Shown here: one piece after another, positions 35,601-41,063 of the stretch
Layout of the letters: each line of letters opens with the position of its first letter
Numbering within the stretch: position 1 is the first letter of the stretch
NCBI GenBank assembly: GCA_016296065.1
Contig: JAEDKA010000002.1
Coordinates: 1-64,000, forward strand
Direction: 5' to 3'
DNA length: 64,000 bases
Source: Kiritimatiellia bacterium
Lineage (GTDB): Bacteria > Verrucomicrobiota > Kiritimatiellia > RFP12 > UBA1067
Made by a program: the position numbers and the translations under genes
The notes under the pieces: model-generated
Told to the model about the DNA's origin: nothing
What the model saw: only the letters and a program-made list of their open reading frames with translations
The model's database searches: none

Positions 35601-38123
35601 ATCCCCGGCGGATACATCCCGTACAGTCTCACGCTCGGCGGCAGCAACTCCGACATGGGATTCATCGGCGCGTCGCCGCGGACATGGAACACGATCGTCG
35701 ACTACGGCAAGGAGATCATGGAAGTCGCGACCGAAAGCGGCATAGGCGGATTCGACATGGATCCCGAAACGACCCCCGCAGAGGTCGGGCTTATGACGGA
35801 CACGGTTATCCCAGGCGGCGGGTTCACCTACCAGGACGCCAACTTCTCCGTTAACGGAAACGGCAACGCGCTCTCCGGCACGATCGTGTTCAAGGACGAG
35901 GCGGACGGCGGAATGCTTCGCGGAATCGCGCTGGGCAAGACCGGTGATGAAAACGCGCTGGTTCTCGACCTTCGTCAGACCACAAAGCCCATCGACCTCG
36001 GCGCTGGCGTTGCGATCGACAACGTCGTCGTGCTGATGACGGAGGAGCAGGCGTCGAAGGGCAAGGTCGTGTTCGACTGGGATGCGGCGGACATCACGGG
36101 CGACGACATCCCCGCTCATGCGGACGACGTTGTCGTGACGATCGTGAACGCCGAGGGCGAAAGTTCAGGAGAGCCCAAGACGGTGGAATGGGACGAGGAG
36201 CAGGGCTTGGGATACATCGGCCCGTGCGAGGCGCGTTTGACCGGCCTGACGCACGACGCGCCGATCTACACCACGCTCGCCAACGCCATCGCTCTCGCCG
36301 CAGACAGCGGCGACACGGTGACGCTGCTGATGGACATATCGCTCACGGATCGCCTGTTCGTGAACGCGGGCGCGGAGCCCATGCTGGACTCGAAGAGCCG
36401 CTACGCGACGACGAGCGAGAACAAGTCGATCACGCTCGACATGAACGGCTTCGACATCACAAGCTCGAGCAATATCGCGCTCGCGGGCGGCAGCCTGAAC
36501 ATCACGGGCAAAGGCACGATTTCGACTACGAACGACGGCCTTGCGCCGGTCGAGGTGCGCGGCTCGGGCGACCTTGCGTCGAAGCGCACGCTGACGATCG
36601 GCAAGGACGTCACGCTGAACGGCGGAGATTATGGACTCAACGTGTTCGGCTCGAACAGCGCGCAGAAGAACCTCATCGACGTGACGGTGAACGGCACGGT
36701 GAACGGGACGCTGTTCGTCCTGGGTAACCTGACGAACGCGGACAACGAGATCAACATCGTTGTGAACGGCACCGTGGCCGCAGGGGCCGGGACAGCTGAG
36801 AACGTGAGCGTCGGCATCGCGCTCAACGGCAACGCGAACGTCACGGTGAACAGCCCTGCGTCCGTCAGCGGCGAATCGGGAATCGAGGTCCGCGCCGGCT
36901 CGCTCACGGTCAACGGCGGTACGATCACCGCCACGGCGTCGGATTACAGCTACAATCCGACAGGCGACGGCTGCACGACGAAGGGCGCGGCTGTAGCCGT
37001 CGCGCAGCACGAAACGCTCCTGCCGACAAGCGTCTTGCTCAACGGCGGGTCTCTTGTTGGAGAGAAGACGATCGGCGTCACCGATGTCAACAACAACATG
37101 GACGACGTGTCAGTCGTTGCGACTGAGGGGTACACCATGAACTCTTCGATTCCATTCGGCTACGAGTGGGTTGAAACCGAGACCGAGGGCTTCTACACGC
37201 TCGACAAGATGACGTGCGTCGTGCAGATCGTCGGAGCGGCTACCGGTGCCATCGAGCTTTCAGGCGAGATCCCCGTGCAGGCCGGGCAGAGCCTAACGTA
37301 CTATGTGAGCATTAACGGCGGAGCGTGGTCTGCAATCAGCACGCTGAGCATTCCTGGCAGCGCGCTTCCCGCCAGCGGCACGTATGCCACGCTCGAGTAC
37401 AAGGCTGTGATTACCGAGGGCACAAAGAGCGTCGACTGCGAGATCGGCGGCAAGGTCGGCATCCTCCATGTCAAGGACGAAGCGTGCGGCGAGACGACGA
37501 TCATCGGCGTACCGTGGCTGCCGTTCGGCGAAAAGACGACGGTCGATTCGCTAGTCTACCTAGGCAACCGCAGTGATGATGACGAAATCATGGCGTACGA
37601 TGCTGATGCGGGCCTCTATCGCTCTTGGTACCTCGAGAACGGCTCATGGAAACCATATAGCACTTCGGGCGGCACGCCGGTCGTGGCTTCCGAGGTTGTG
37701 GTTGTTCGCGGTCAGGGCTTCAGGCTTTATCGCGAAGATGTCAAAAAGCCGATCTACCTCATCGGTCGTGCACCCGAGGCGGAAGAAGCGATTGATGCTG
37801 TAACTGTATTCCCGGGCGGCACGGACGCAAGTCCCGCGTGGACGCTTGCTGCGGCTCCCTCTAATCTGGACCTTGACCTCAATGCCGGTAACTCGCCGTT
37901 TGCCTCGGGAACGACGGACACAATCGTCGTGATGACCCCGCAGGGCGTCAATGTTCCGTACACGTTCGAGAACGGAAAGTGGGGATGCATGAAGTCCGTG
38001 CAGAAGACGCGTAAGAGCGGTGCGACATATTGGGTGACCGAGCGCGTCAACGAGGCGGTGATTCCCGCCGGCACCGGATTCTGGTACGTGAACGGCGGCG
38101 ACGTCATCACGGTGGAGTGGTAA
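23622..38123 (+). CDS. giant secreted repeat protein (4,833 residues) with beta-helix, InlB-type, MBG and Ig-like modules
   Basis: One uninterrupted 14.5-kb frame begins with a signal peptide (about residues 1-22, MMSAWG) after ribosome-binding site GAGAAAGG. Residues 50-330 contain Listeria-Bacteroides-type repeats. Long stretches of short strand repeats (LNGGTL, SISGG, TVNGGT) indicate right-handed beta-helices. MBG-like domains lie near residues 1150-1290 (GKASLTATAENKSV). InlB B-repeats end in FVNEKGD and WTEY/WDKA blocks (about 1905-1975, 2400-2470), and a Big_2-like domain sits near 1975-2060. A 200-residue module occurs three times (nt about 31100-31710, 32850-33445, 36335-36930). The C-terminus (last about 220 residues, ending GTGFWYVNGGDVITVEW) shows no membrane anchor or PEP-CTERM tail. 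A surface adhesin or biofilm role is inferred. Confidence 0.85.
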   Translation: MKKTTLMAFLLALLAPMMSAWGSSTWFAQLNVNKVTSSDATGSGKVYVGEDEPSDSSTYNSAPTSSGKIKGSGGKNDTSHKFTFNLAAQADYKSKFGGWFKDEAAKTLHSANASATYPITCTTKDNENDPTTETVYAKFIPNPEEYTLTLNKPAGLKSYTITGPNGFPGAQYVNGGEPKVYNGEKYTITCTPDDYHLFQNKWIVDGTEKTGSSITLTISGNTSMTPVFVEKEKYTATCKPAAGGSYTAKTAFETKTINSSDASVVDYDTLAVTLTALEPNDGYEFYRWCITGSDGTTQYSSNTPYTTTAVKDNITISAEYISAEQATEVADHTALVNALNNNSLIKVIIPNGKEITVAKGATLTVPSGKQLVVDGTLYVDGSLSIAGIVSGAGKLSKCFRHYVQTGENGASGSIANPFAPYPKDGSYNIKYWVTKGSTPSSSVSVSGSGSNGMTVLNHVTFINGRGDEIRNTPVSSTASLTILTYNVDSSVAMNHVTSFRSSYDTPANAYTAGASAFKVLTADATYVGEASSKYSHSWGITDCAGYGLTLSSELGGGSAFKFINGSITISGKVQATDCWVIKCSKFKATSYHSDHTKNQAFRFFDTESSGINIAASMATGGDGAVFYSGTYDFSFDGKSNWKVYGGLYKNDPTDFLAQGLNLVATRSPEHNNYYLVYTYIPQKVVQVGNDKENQFEKLQDAINAATDGQTIKLITNFTLREAVTIAAGKSVTIDLNGYGITNSTGSIVVENKGTLSIGNFAGDGGVCAATIINNGSVDVTYGTYSGAITLNAGMFTVHNGNFTGALATGSGVSDPTSVVALNGGRFKNSVEAFLGDGYDEVLRNGMYQVEKFPYAIKSAGSLSGAEKSWSLTSMKPEDRSIWLTQDKARSAFSSNADWNRYAELDSSLSPYIDFTIDCVLTFDRAVGNGSVKAFANAKVNINEALDRNLAANEEYRVLTKKIATLGSGWYQINFNRFLKGDDCPTTVSAGVADVNAANVGTVATLELQLCHLNKSTGVYNKDYAVATCRYMLDGKKAAIDRGANRLAYDSLAAAVSAANSGETVIVGADTDENVMLPGAGTYTIDPYGFAFTGTVSVPSGCTILSTSEANSAVVAQGVESDKKVTYVVEASVTAVDAPTAVSGLVYDGTEKTGVAAGTGYTLSGNTATAAGSYTATATLEEGYVWSDDSSEAKEISWSIGKASLTATAENKSVIRGETVPYTITYSGFVNGEDATALTSAPTASCTYNPTDFSASATSYAITLSGGSAVNYDITLNNGTLTVTPCEAAIEQGGGTSYVTSLSEVVNAAQDNATVAVMLTTSEPVAVNEMAAGKTLTVTPADGVTAHVTVTPADGAFIETTTSGSTTTYESKKITVEMKEPTATVAVTKIDNGTESDVTDTAEIAAAVAKMTGNKDVPRTDNTDKLDVLDKITVTPTKIVEEVKGGQTVIRSATFDVTPNLNAGQSLAEGQKLKFRLPVDADATQLSAIAYHNAVQIDVYPVATENGEKFIEVAASDFSPYGYELLDGETANPVAAIGTTGYATFDDAIAAANSQNVDEITILNGATESPDAAWKVADGKLVRKTYVAKIGETKYETIDDLLVGLQTAIAGGSYANTITFLADVELADNFVIPQEMAQCPTTFDLNGKHITLAADKTHAIRNYGQLTLVDSVGGGSVTAPIPVINESGATFNMQGGTLICNEQGRNAVQNRGTFNMTDGSLRVSYVGSSSDPFGSACLSNSGTATITKGSLTSVNQRAYAIVNSGTLTINPAADSDVAVTGAHGAVAVDGGTVSISGGSYTATNYYALYVSNEASNPTVTVTGGTFDGNAYSAYIGSDVNESVTASVAISGGTFNDPIIESSKVADGSGFAISGGNFTTAVAEGYCATGYIPAAQDPETGMYTVKEAVTVTFVNEKGDEPAAQVIAKGKTAVEPTPAPTAENALFEGWFAENAEAAFDFATPVTADLTLTAKWTEYVVTLTPQSSSIKVGNTVSLKVAIAKNGVALNTTALYSAEKSLWTLEADPEYLSVTKGPTAYASYIQYTLQGVKAGTTTVTYRNVADPTLAYTATVAIAHNLTVTFASSDIGTASKGAIVEAGPVAITSVKLDGVEVDRTDYTFTSEDATIVTVDAQAVTPVAAGVTYVNVTSAADPAITVRKYVKIIPAVAKIGDTYYGTIAKAMNAAASGDTVELCRDVTESVDFSGNTPRVSDFSLTVDLAGHTWTGAANQSYALRVDYGTVTVKDTVGGGGVAYGKDYAFIVGHLAGDYTSKLVLESGTFRGKTSVAQVGYPGGSGANMKYYGGTLEVLGGTFEAVLDEGETLDADGHLKYLLNELDFSASAYPGGEYNPSEIVVKGGSFKQFDPADNVAEGADTSFLPATGYVSVADDPSSGWYTVYEAVTVTFVNEKGDAPEAQVIGKGKTAVKPADPAEVPGFLFNGWTLNGAAYDFATPVTENIELVAVWDKAVAKVTSGGTDTFYATLAAAVAAAQEGDTVTLLADISLTDRLFVNAGATPAYAGSNNRYATTSENKAITLDMNGKDITSASNIALAGGSLSITGTGTISTTNDGLAPIEVRGTGDLANKRALVIGEDVVLDGGSYGLNVFGSNDAQKNIIDVTVNGTVNGTLFVLGNLKNTENAINIVVNGTVAAKGGTSEDVNVGIALNGNANVTVNDGATVNGDSGIEVRAGTLTVNGGTITGTAETYSYNPNGSGCTTKGAAVAVAQHSTALDTAVKLNGGTLDGVKAIGVTDVNGNMDNVSVVATQGYTQSSAIPDDYKWVETETTGVYTLAPKDYVAQIVRNNEVVAKYESLEEAIAAAQDGDTVKLLADCAGNGIKFPQGKFGTAGIAVDFDRHTYTVDGATVGSAGTETNGFQLLKDNKITFRNGTITSSKAKILIQNYSDLTLDRMTLTLDNPSYVSAYTLSNNNGDIVVNDSTINANPAGGFAFDVCRYASYPSVSVTVQGESVINGDVEVSASGSDAKDGFSLALNGGTMTGRIVMDASASAALAAAPEKVSVTKSTNFVEAAPDGYVWVAGATEGTETIAKAVASIGTASYATLEAAFAAAQDGETVKLLADITLSDRLFVNAGATPAYAGSNNRYATTSDTRSITLDMNGKNITSSSNIALAGGSLSITGTGTISTTNDGLAPIEVRGTGDLANKRALVIGEDVVLDGGSYGLNVFGSNDAQKNIIDVTVNGTVNGTLFVLGNLKNTENAINIVVNGTVAAKGGTSEDVNVGIALNGNANVTVNDGATVNGDSGIEVRAGTLTVNGGTISATSQEYSYKPNGSGCTTKGAAIAVAQHGTALDTAVTLNGGTLNGVKTIGVTDVNGNMDNVEVLATQGYTEGSSIPDDYKWVETTTAGVYTLAPKDYVAQIVRNNEVVAKYESLDEALKAAQDGDTVQLLADVEESVTIEKNITLAGEYKITGVTKVTAGAEVAMEGVALDANGQFYALDIVGGATVNATGATFGGGVWCNVHLNGGSLTGEGVTMLGDAIEVSADGTTFTYRGETLPASMAPFGMNLENVKGETVTLPFMDIVRESGTETVELADAAGKPLAQAGSLLFVANMPGNGNQSGVTLPARFGCYTLTIEANLVILGDGSTPTTGWTVGDWNEIIDTGSAVLDAIGEDSTEVPVELALNGDVELAGDGFEFRNPNLTIDGNGNALSGTIKYTDNAGLIHDIELGTADNALVLDMTGVGKPIEIGSGIVVENVIVKMTPEQATAGTPVIIWDAEHGVGAPEKPENEPGVTVALVDAQGTPTGDTAELTWDDELGMAYIGPCEARLTGLAHDKPIYTSLANAISLAAQSGDTVTLLMDITGFSGTQKIEKSLTLDGDGHTITAATTASSTGAMFDVHGENVVFENLTINGDHRYWYCVEAHGGNLALQDMTILNGAQRMVADDAENPQVGYGSAVHVNGANLSVSGTFKATGGGKEAGVFPFTEIIYSNGKIHFEDDVVAEIGDDLLLVGFGPLNVAEYLASADVAGVLEQMNIPGGYIPYSLTLGGSNSDMGFIGASPRTWNTIVDYGKEIMEVATESGIGGFDMDPETTPAEVGLMTDTVIPGGGFTYQDANFSVNGNGNALSGTIVFKDEADGGMLRGIALGKTGDENALVLDLRQTTKPIDLGAGVAIDNVVVLMTEEQASKGKVVFDWDAADITGDDIPAHADDVVVTIVNAEGESSGEPKTVEWDEEQGLGYIGPCEARLTGLTHDAPIYTTLANAIALAADSGDTVTLLMDISLTDRLFVNAGAEPMLDSKSRYATTSENKSITLDMNGFDITSSSNIALAGGSLNITGKGTISTTNDGLAPVEVRGSGDLASKRTLTIGKDVTLNGGDYGLNVFGSNSAQKNLIDVTVNGTVNGTLFVLGNLTNADNEINIVVNGTVAAGAGTAENVSVGIALNGNANVTVNSPASVSGESGIEVRAGSLTVNGGTITATASDYSYNPTGDGCTTKGAAVAVAQHETLLPTSVLLNGGSLVGEKTIGVTDVNNNMDDVSVVATEGYTMNSSIPFGYEWVETETEGFYTLDKMTCVVQIVGAATGAIELSGEIPVQAGQSLTYYVSINGGAWSAISTLSIPGSALPASGTYATLEYKAVITEGTKSVDCEIGGKVGILHVKDEACGETTIIGVPWLPFGEKTTVDSLVYLGNRSDDDEIMAYDADAGLYRSWYLENGSWKPYSTSGGTPVVASEVVVVRGQGFRLYREDVKKPIYLIGRAPEAEEAIDAVTVFPGGTDASPAWTLAAAPSNLDLDLNAGNSPFASGTTDTIVVMTPQGVNVPYTFENGKWGCMKSVQKTRKSGATYWVTERVNEAVIPAGTGFWYVNGGDVITVEW
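31290..31711 (+). repeat. internal repeat of the giant gene, copy 1
   Basis: This block is identical by eye to 33024-33445, at a constant offset of 1734 bp (578 codons). A third, diverged copy lies at about 36505-36920. Confidence 0.85.
33024..33445 (+). repeat. internal repeat of the giant gene, copy 2
   Basis: Matches copy 1 without visible substitutions over about 420 bp, pointing to a recent duplication or gene conversion. Confidence 0.85.
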
Positions 38124-38142
38124 CGCGGTAACGCGTATGGAC

Positions 38143-38163
38143 GGCGGCATCGTCAATGCCGCC
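38143..38163 (+). terminator. hairpin after the giant gene, without T-run
   Basis: GGCGGCAT and ATGCCGCC form an 8-bp stem with a 5-nt loop 20 nt after the stop. No U-tract follows, so it may be an RNA-processing or stabilising structure instead. Confidence 0.4.
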
Positions 38164-38209
38164 GCCCAAGCAGCAACAATTAATTCATACAGAAAAGGAA
38201 ACAAATAAA

Positions 38210-38764
38210 ATGAGGGAAATCAAGGCAATCGCACTTGCCGTCATGGCGGTGGCGTCTTTTGTTGTCAAGGCTGACTATCTGTATTGGCAGATAGAAGATG
38301 CCAGGTTCACGACACCTTCAGGTGCGGACGCTAACTTTGAGTTCGCAACGGTTCGCAACGGCGACAATGCGACTGCGACGGACCAAATCGGAAGTGATAG
38401 TGAATACTACAAACTGTATACCATCAACAACGGACAGTCGGCGGCTACTGATCAATATCAGTTCTACTCCGATGAAAACAACCTTAATTCAACTGACGGC
38501 GGGCCTCAGTTCTTTGGAGACTTTGGCAGTGATGTGTCGATGTTTCTGTTTGAGCTTTGGGACGCGGACGGGAAGCTCGTCGGCTATTCTGAAAAGTCTC
38601 GACAGGAAATAAACTACGCAATATCTCCGTCGGGAGGTTTCTCTGGGGAATCGATACCGTATCATCAGTTCGTTCTCCAGGGCGTAGTGCCGGAGCCTAC
38701 AAGCGGACTCCTCATTCTGCTAGGCATAGCAGGCCTTTCGCTCAAGAGAAAGCGCATCGCTTAA
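38210..38764 (+). CDS. PEP-CTERM sorting-signal protein
   Basis: The 184-residue exported protein has a signal peptide (about residues 1-21, ending VKA) and an intact C-terminal PEP-CTERM signal: VPEPTSGLLILLGIAGL followed by the basic tail SLKRKRIA. Family knowledge: such tails direct processing by an exosortase, with the protein ending up outside or on the envelope, often in exopolysaccharide-producing bacteria. The mature part is acidic and Asn/Asp-rich with no recognised domain. It follows the giant surface protein by 86 nt and may be co-transcribed. No exosortase gene is in this window. Confidence 0.85.
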   Translation: MREIKAIALAVMAVASFVVKADYLYWQIEDARFTTPSGADANFEFATVRNGDNATATDQIGSDSEYYKLYTINNGQSAATDQYQFYSDENNLNSTDGGPQFFGDFGSDVSMFLFELWDADGKLVGYSEKSRQEINYAISPSGGFSGESIPYHQFVLQGVVPEPTSGLLILLGIAGLSLKRKRIA

Positions 38765-38788
38765 AACTGTTCGGGTGGGTATTCTGTG

Positions 38789-39562
38789 ATGAAACTGTCA
38801 CAAATACTATTCGTGGCGGGGGCATCCGCAGCACTGTGCGCTGCGGGTGCGCAAAATGATCCTATTTACAACTTCTGGACTTATGGACCAGACAAGTATG
38901 CCGATGGTAGCCTTGTCCTCAAGGGTGAGCGCTATGCCCTTGTCTGGGCTGAGAATGACCTTCAATCGGTCACATTCAATGCCGACGGGACGGTAGTGGG
39001 CGGTGCGATTGTTGAAGTCGTCCGCACGGAAAACGACGACGGCTCGTGTCATCGCTATATGTTCGAGGTGGATGTCGCGAGGATGCCGGATTTTCCCGGC
39101 GGGACATGGTGCGTCTATTTGCTTGACACCCGCCGTTGGGATGCCGACGGCAATGTGTCGGTTAGCGACGAACTCGACATTGTGAACGCAGCTGGGATTG
39201 TCGACGGCTCACAGGTGCAGCTGAAGCCTGCCGGCGACTACCGTCCGGACAAGACAAAGCTAAGGGAAAATCCGTGCGTTGCCTCCACGCCGAGCGCGGT
39301 GCCGGAGGGTACGGTCGATCCGGTGATCACGGACATCAGGATCGACGGCGAGGAGGTCTGCGTGAGCGCAACGAATACGGTGCCGTATATCCAGTATACG
39401 CTCCTTTCGTCCGATGCACCGGACGCGGACAAGTTCGGTCCGGCCGAGTCCGCGCAGCGGACCGGCTCCGCATCGCCGAAGGACGAGCTGCAGTTCAGGG
39501 TGCCGGTCTCGGATTCCGGGCGGGCGTTCTTCAGGGTCGGACGGGCAGCGGCGCGGGAATAG
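38789..39562 (+). CDS. secreted protein of unknown function
   Basis: The 257-residue protein has a signal peptide (LFVAGASAALCAAGAQ). Two halves can be seen: residues 25-150 with a YALVWAENDLQSVTFNADGTVVGGA region, and residues 170-257 with an Ig-like pattern (ITDIRIDGEEVCVSAT, then FRVPVSDSGRAFFRVGRA). The same FRV ending is common in exported PVC proteins. It follows the PEP-CTERM gene by 24 nt, so the giant protein, the PEP-CTERM protein and this one may be one operon. A GTG at 38786 is an alternative start. No function can be assigned. Confidence 0.6.
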   Translation: MKLSQILFVAGASAALCAAGAQNDPIYNFWTYGPDKYADGSLVLKGERYALVWAENDLQSVTFNADGTVVGGAIVEVVRTENDDGSCHRYMFEVDVARMPDFPGGTWCVYLLDTRRWDADGNVSVSDELDIVNAAGIVDGSQVQLKPAGDYRPDKTKLRENPCVASTPSAVPEGTVDPVITDIRIDGEEVCVSATNTVPYIQYTLLSSDAPDADKFGPAESAQRTGSASPKDELQFRVPVSDSGRAFFRVGRAAARE

Positions 39563-39593
39563 GCCGAATGTCCGGCCCGGCAGACGCGGAATA

Positions 39594-39602
39594 TGGTAAA
39601 AT
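39594..39602 (+). promoter_or_regulatory. extended -10 promoter of the phosphofructokinase gene
   Basis: TGG-TAAAAT; the start codon is 41 nt downstream with AAAGGAGG before it. Confidence 0.6.
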
Positions 39603-39643
39603 ATGCCCAGTGCCCCGCCATGGGGGCAAAGGAGGCAAATATC

Positions 39644-41014
39644 ATGTCGTCTGTATTCGAGAAGATAATGTCGGACCGCGTGAAGTACTCGTGCAACGTG
39701 AAGACGCTGGGCGAGTGCAAGCTGCCGTCGCCTGTCCGTCACAAGAAGTACGTCGCGGATGGCGAACGCGTGTTCGCGACGGAGAACGAGACCTTCGCCA
39801 GGTACGCCGAGACAAGGCTAGGGCATCTGCCTACGTTCGAGAAGGCCGGGCCGAAGGAGCGCATCTTCCACGACCCGAGCTGGACGCGCGTCGGCATCGT
39901 GACGGCCGGCGGACTCTGCCCCGGGCTCAACACGGTCATAAAGGGGCTTGTCGAAATCCTCAAGTTCGATTACGGCGTCACGAACGTCTATGGCATCCGA
40001 TACGGCTACGCGGGGCTTAATCCGAAATACGGCTACGAGCCGAAGATGCTCGACCCGGATGCGGTGGACACTATTCACGAGGTTGGCGGCACGGTGCTCG
40101 GCTCGAGCCGCGGACAGCAGCCGTCCGACATCATGGTGGACACGCTCGTCAGGATGAACATCAACGTCCTCTTCTGCATCGGCGGTGACGGGTCCCTTCG
40201 CTGCGCGAGCGACATTGCCGCCGAAGTCGCGCGCCGGAATCTTAATATTTCCGTCGTGGGCATCCCGAAGACCGTCGACAACGACCTCATGTTCGTCGGA
40301 CGCAGCTTCGGCTTCGAAAGCGCCGTCGCCGAGGCGGCGGAAGTGATACGCAATGCGCATGTCGAGGCGAAGGGCACGCCGCACGGCATCGGGCTCGTGA
40401 AGCTCATGGGACGCGATTCCGGCTTCATCGCGGCGGCGGCCACCATCGCCAACCCTGTCGTGAACTTCTGTCTCGTCCCCGAAGTGAAGTTCGAGATGGA
40501 GGGGCAGTGCGGCCTCCTCGCCGCGTTGGAGCGCCGCTTCGCCGCCGGGAAGTCGCACGCCGTCATCGTCGTGGCGGAGGGCGCGGGGCAGGAGCTCCTC
40601 GAGGGCGCCGAGGAGCGCGATGCGAGCGGAAACATCCTAAAGAAGGACATTGGAGAGTTCCTGAAGCGCCGGATCGCCGCCCACTTCAAGGCGAAGGGCC
40701 TCGACTCCAGCGTCAAGTACATAGACCCCAGCTACATCATCCGCAGCTGTCCCGCGCGCGGAACGGACGCGATACGGTGCTATGAGCTCGCCCGCGCGGC
40801 GGTACATGCCGCGATGGCCGGGCGCACCGACTGCGTCGTCGGGAACGTCGGCGAGAGCTGTTCGCTCGTGCCCATAGCCCTCGCGACGATCGAGCGCCAG
40901 AAGCTTGATACCGACAGCCAGGCCTGGAGGAGCGTCCTCGACGCGACCGGCCAGGAGTTTTACTTCAATGGAGTAGCCCGCGACATCTTTGCCGGCGACG
41001 CCTTTGCTCCGTGA
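39644..41014 (+). CDS. 6-phosphofructokinase (PfkA superfamily)
   Basis: The 456-residue enzyme catalyses the committed step of glycolysis, phosphorylating fructose 6-phosphate. Family motifs are TAGGLCPGLN near the N-terminal third, CIGGDGSLRCA, PKTVDNDL, and MGRDSGFIAAAA. The Gly in GGDGS is the ATP-type residue, while the Lys in PKTVDND is the residue shared with pyrophosphate-type and the long plant/trypanosomatid ATP-type enzymes. The length (about 450) and this combination put it in the latter group, so ATP dependence is more likely than PPi, but this needs assay. AAAGGAGG sets the start at 39644; an in-frame upstream GTG or ATG is less likely. Confidence 0.88.
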   Translation: MSSVFEKIMSDRVKYSCNVKTLGECKLPSPVRHKKYVADGERVFATENETFARYAETRLGHLPTFEKAGPKERIFHDPSWTRVGIVTAGGLCPGLNTVIKGLVEILKFDYGVTNVYGIRYGYAGLNPKYGYEPKMLDPDAVDTIHEVGGTVLGSSRGQQPSDIMVDTLVRMNINVLFCIGGDGSLRCASDIAAEVARRNLNISVVGIPKTVDNDLMFVGRSFGFESAVAEAAEVIRNAHVEAKGTPHGIGLVKLMGRDSGFIAAAATIANPVVNFCLVPEVKFEMEGQCGLLAALERRFAAGKSHAVIVVAEGAGQELLEGAEERDASGNILKKDIGEFLKRRIAAHFKAKGLDSSVKYIDPSYIIRSCPARGTDAIRCYELARAAVHAAMAGRTDCVVGNVGESCSLVPIALATIERQKLDTDSQAWRSVLDATGQEFYFNGVARDIFAGDAFAP

Positions 41015-41063
41015 ACGCGAATTTCCAGTGAACCGTCCGCCGCGCTGCGGCGTTTGACAGGGC

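Noticed and set aside
29061..36119. Minus-strand frame of 2,352 codons as a protein-coding gene
   Set aside because: The sense strand has clear domains, signal peptide and ribosome-binding site. The antisense product is Arg/Val/Asp-rich low complexity with no recognisable motif and no promoter.
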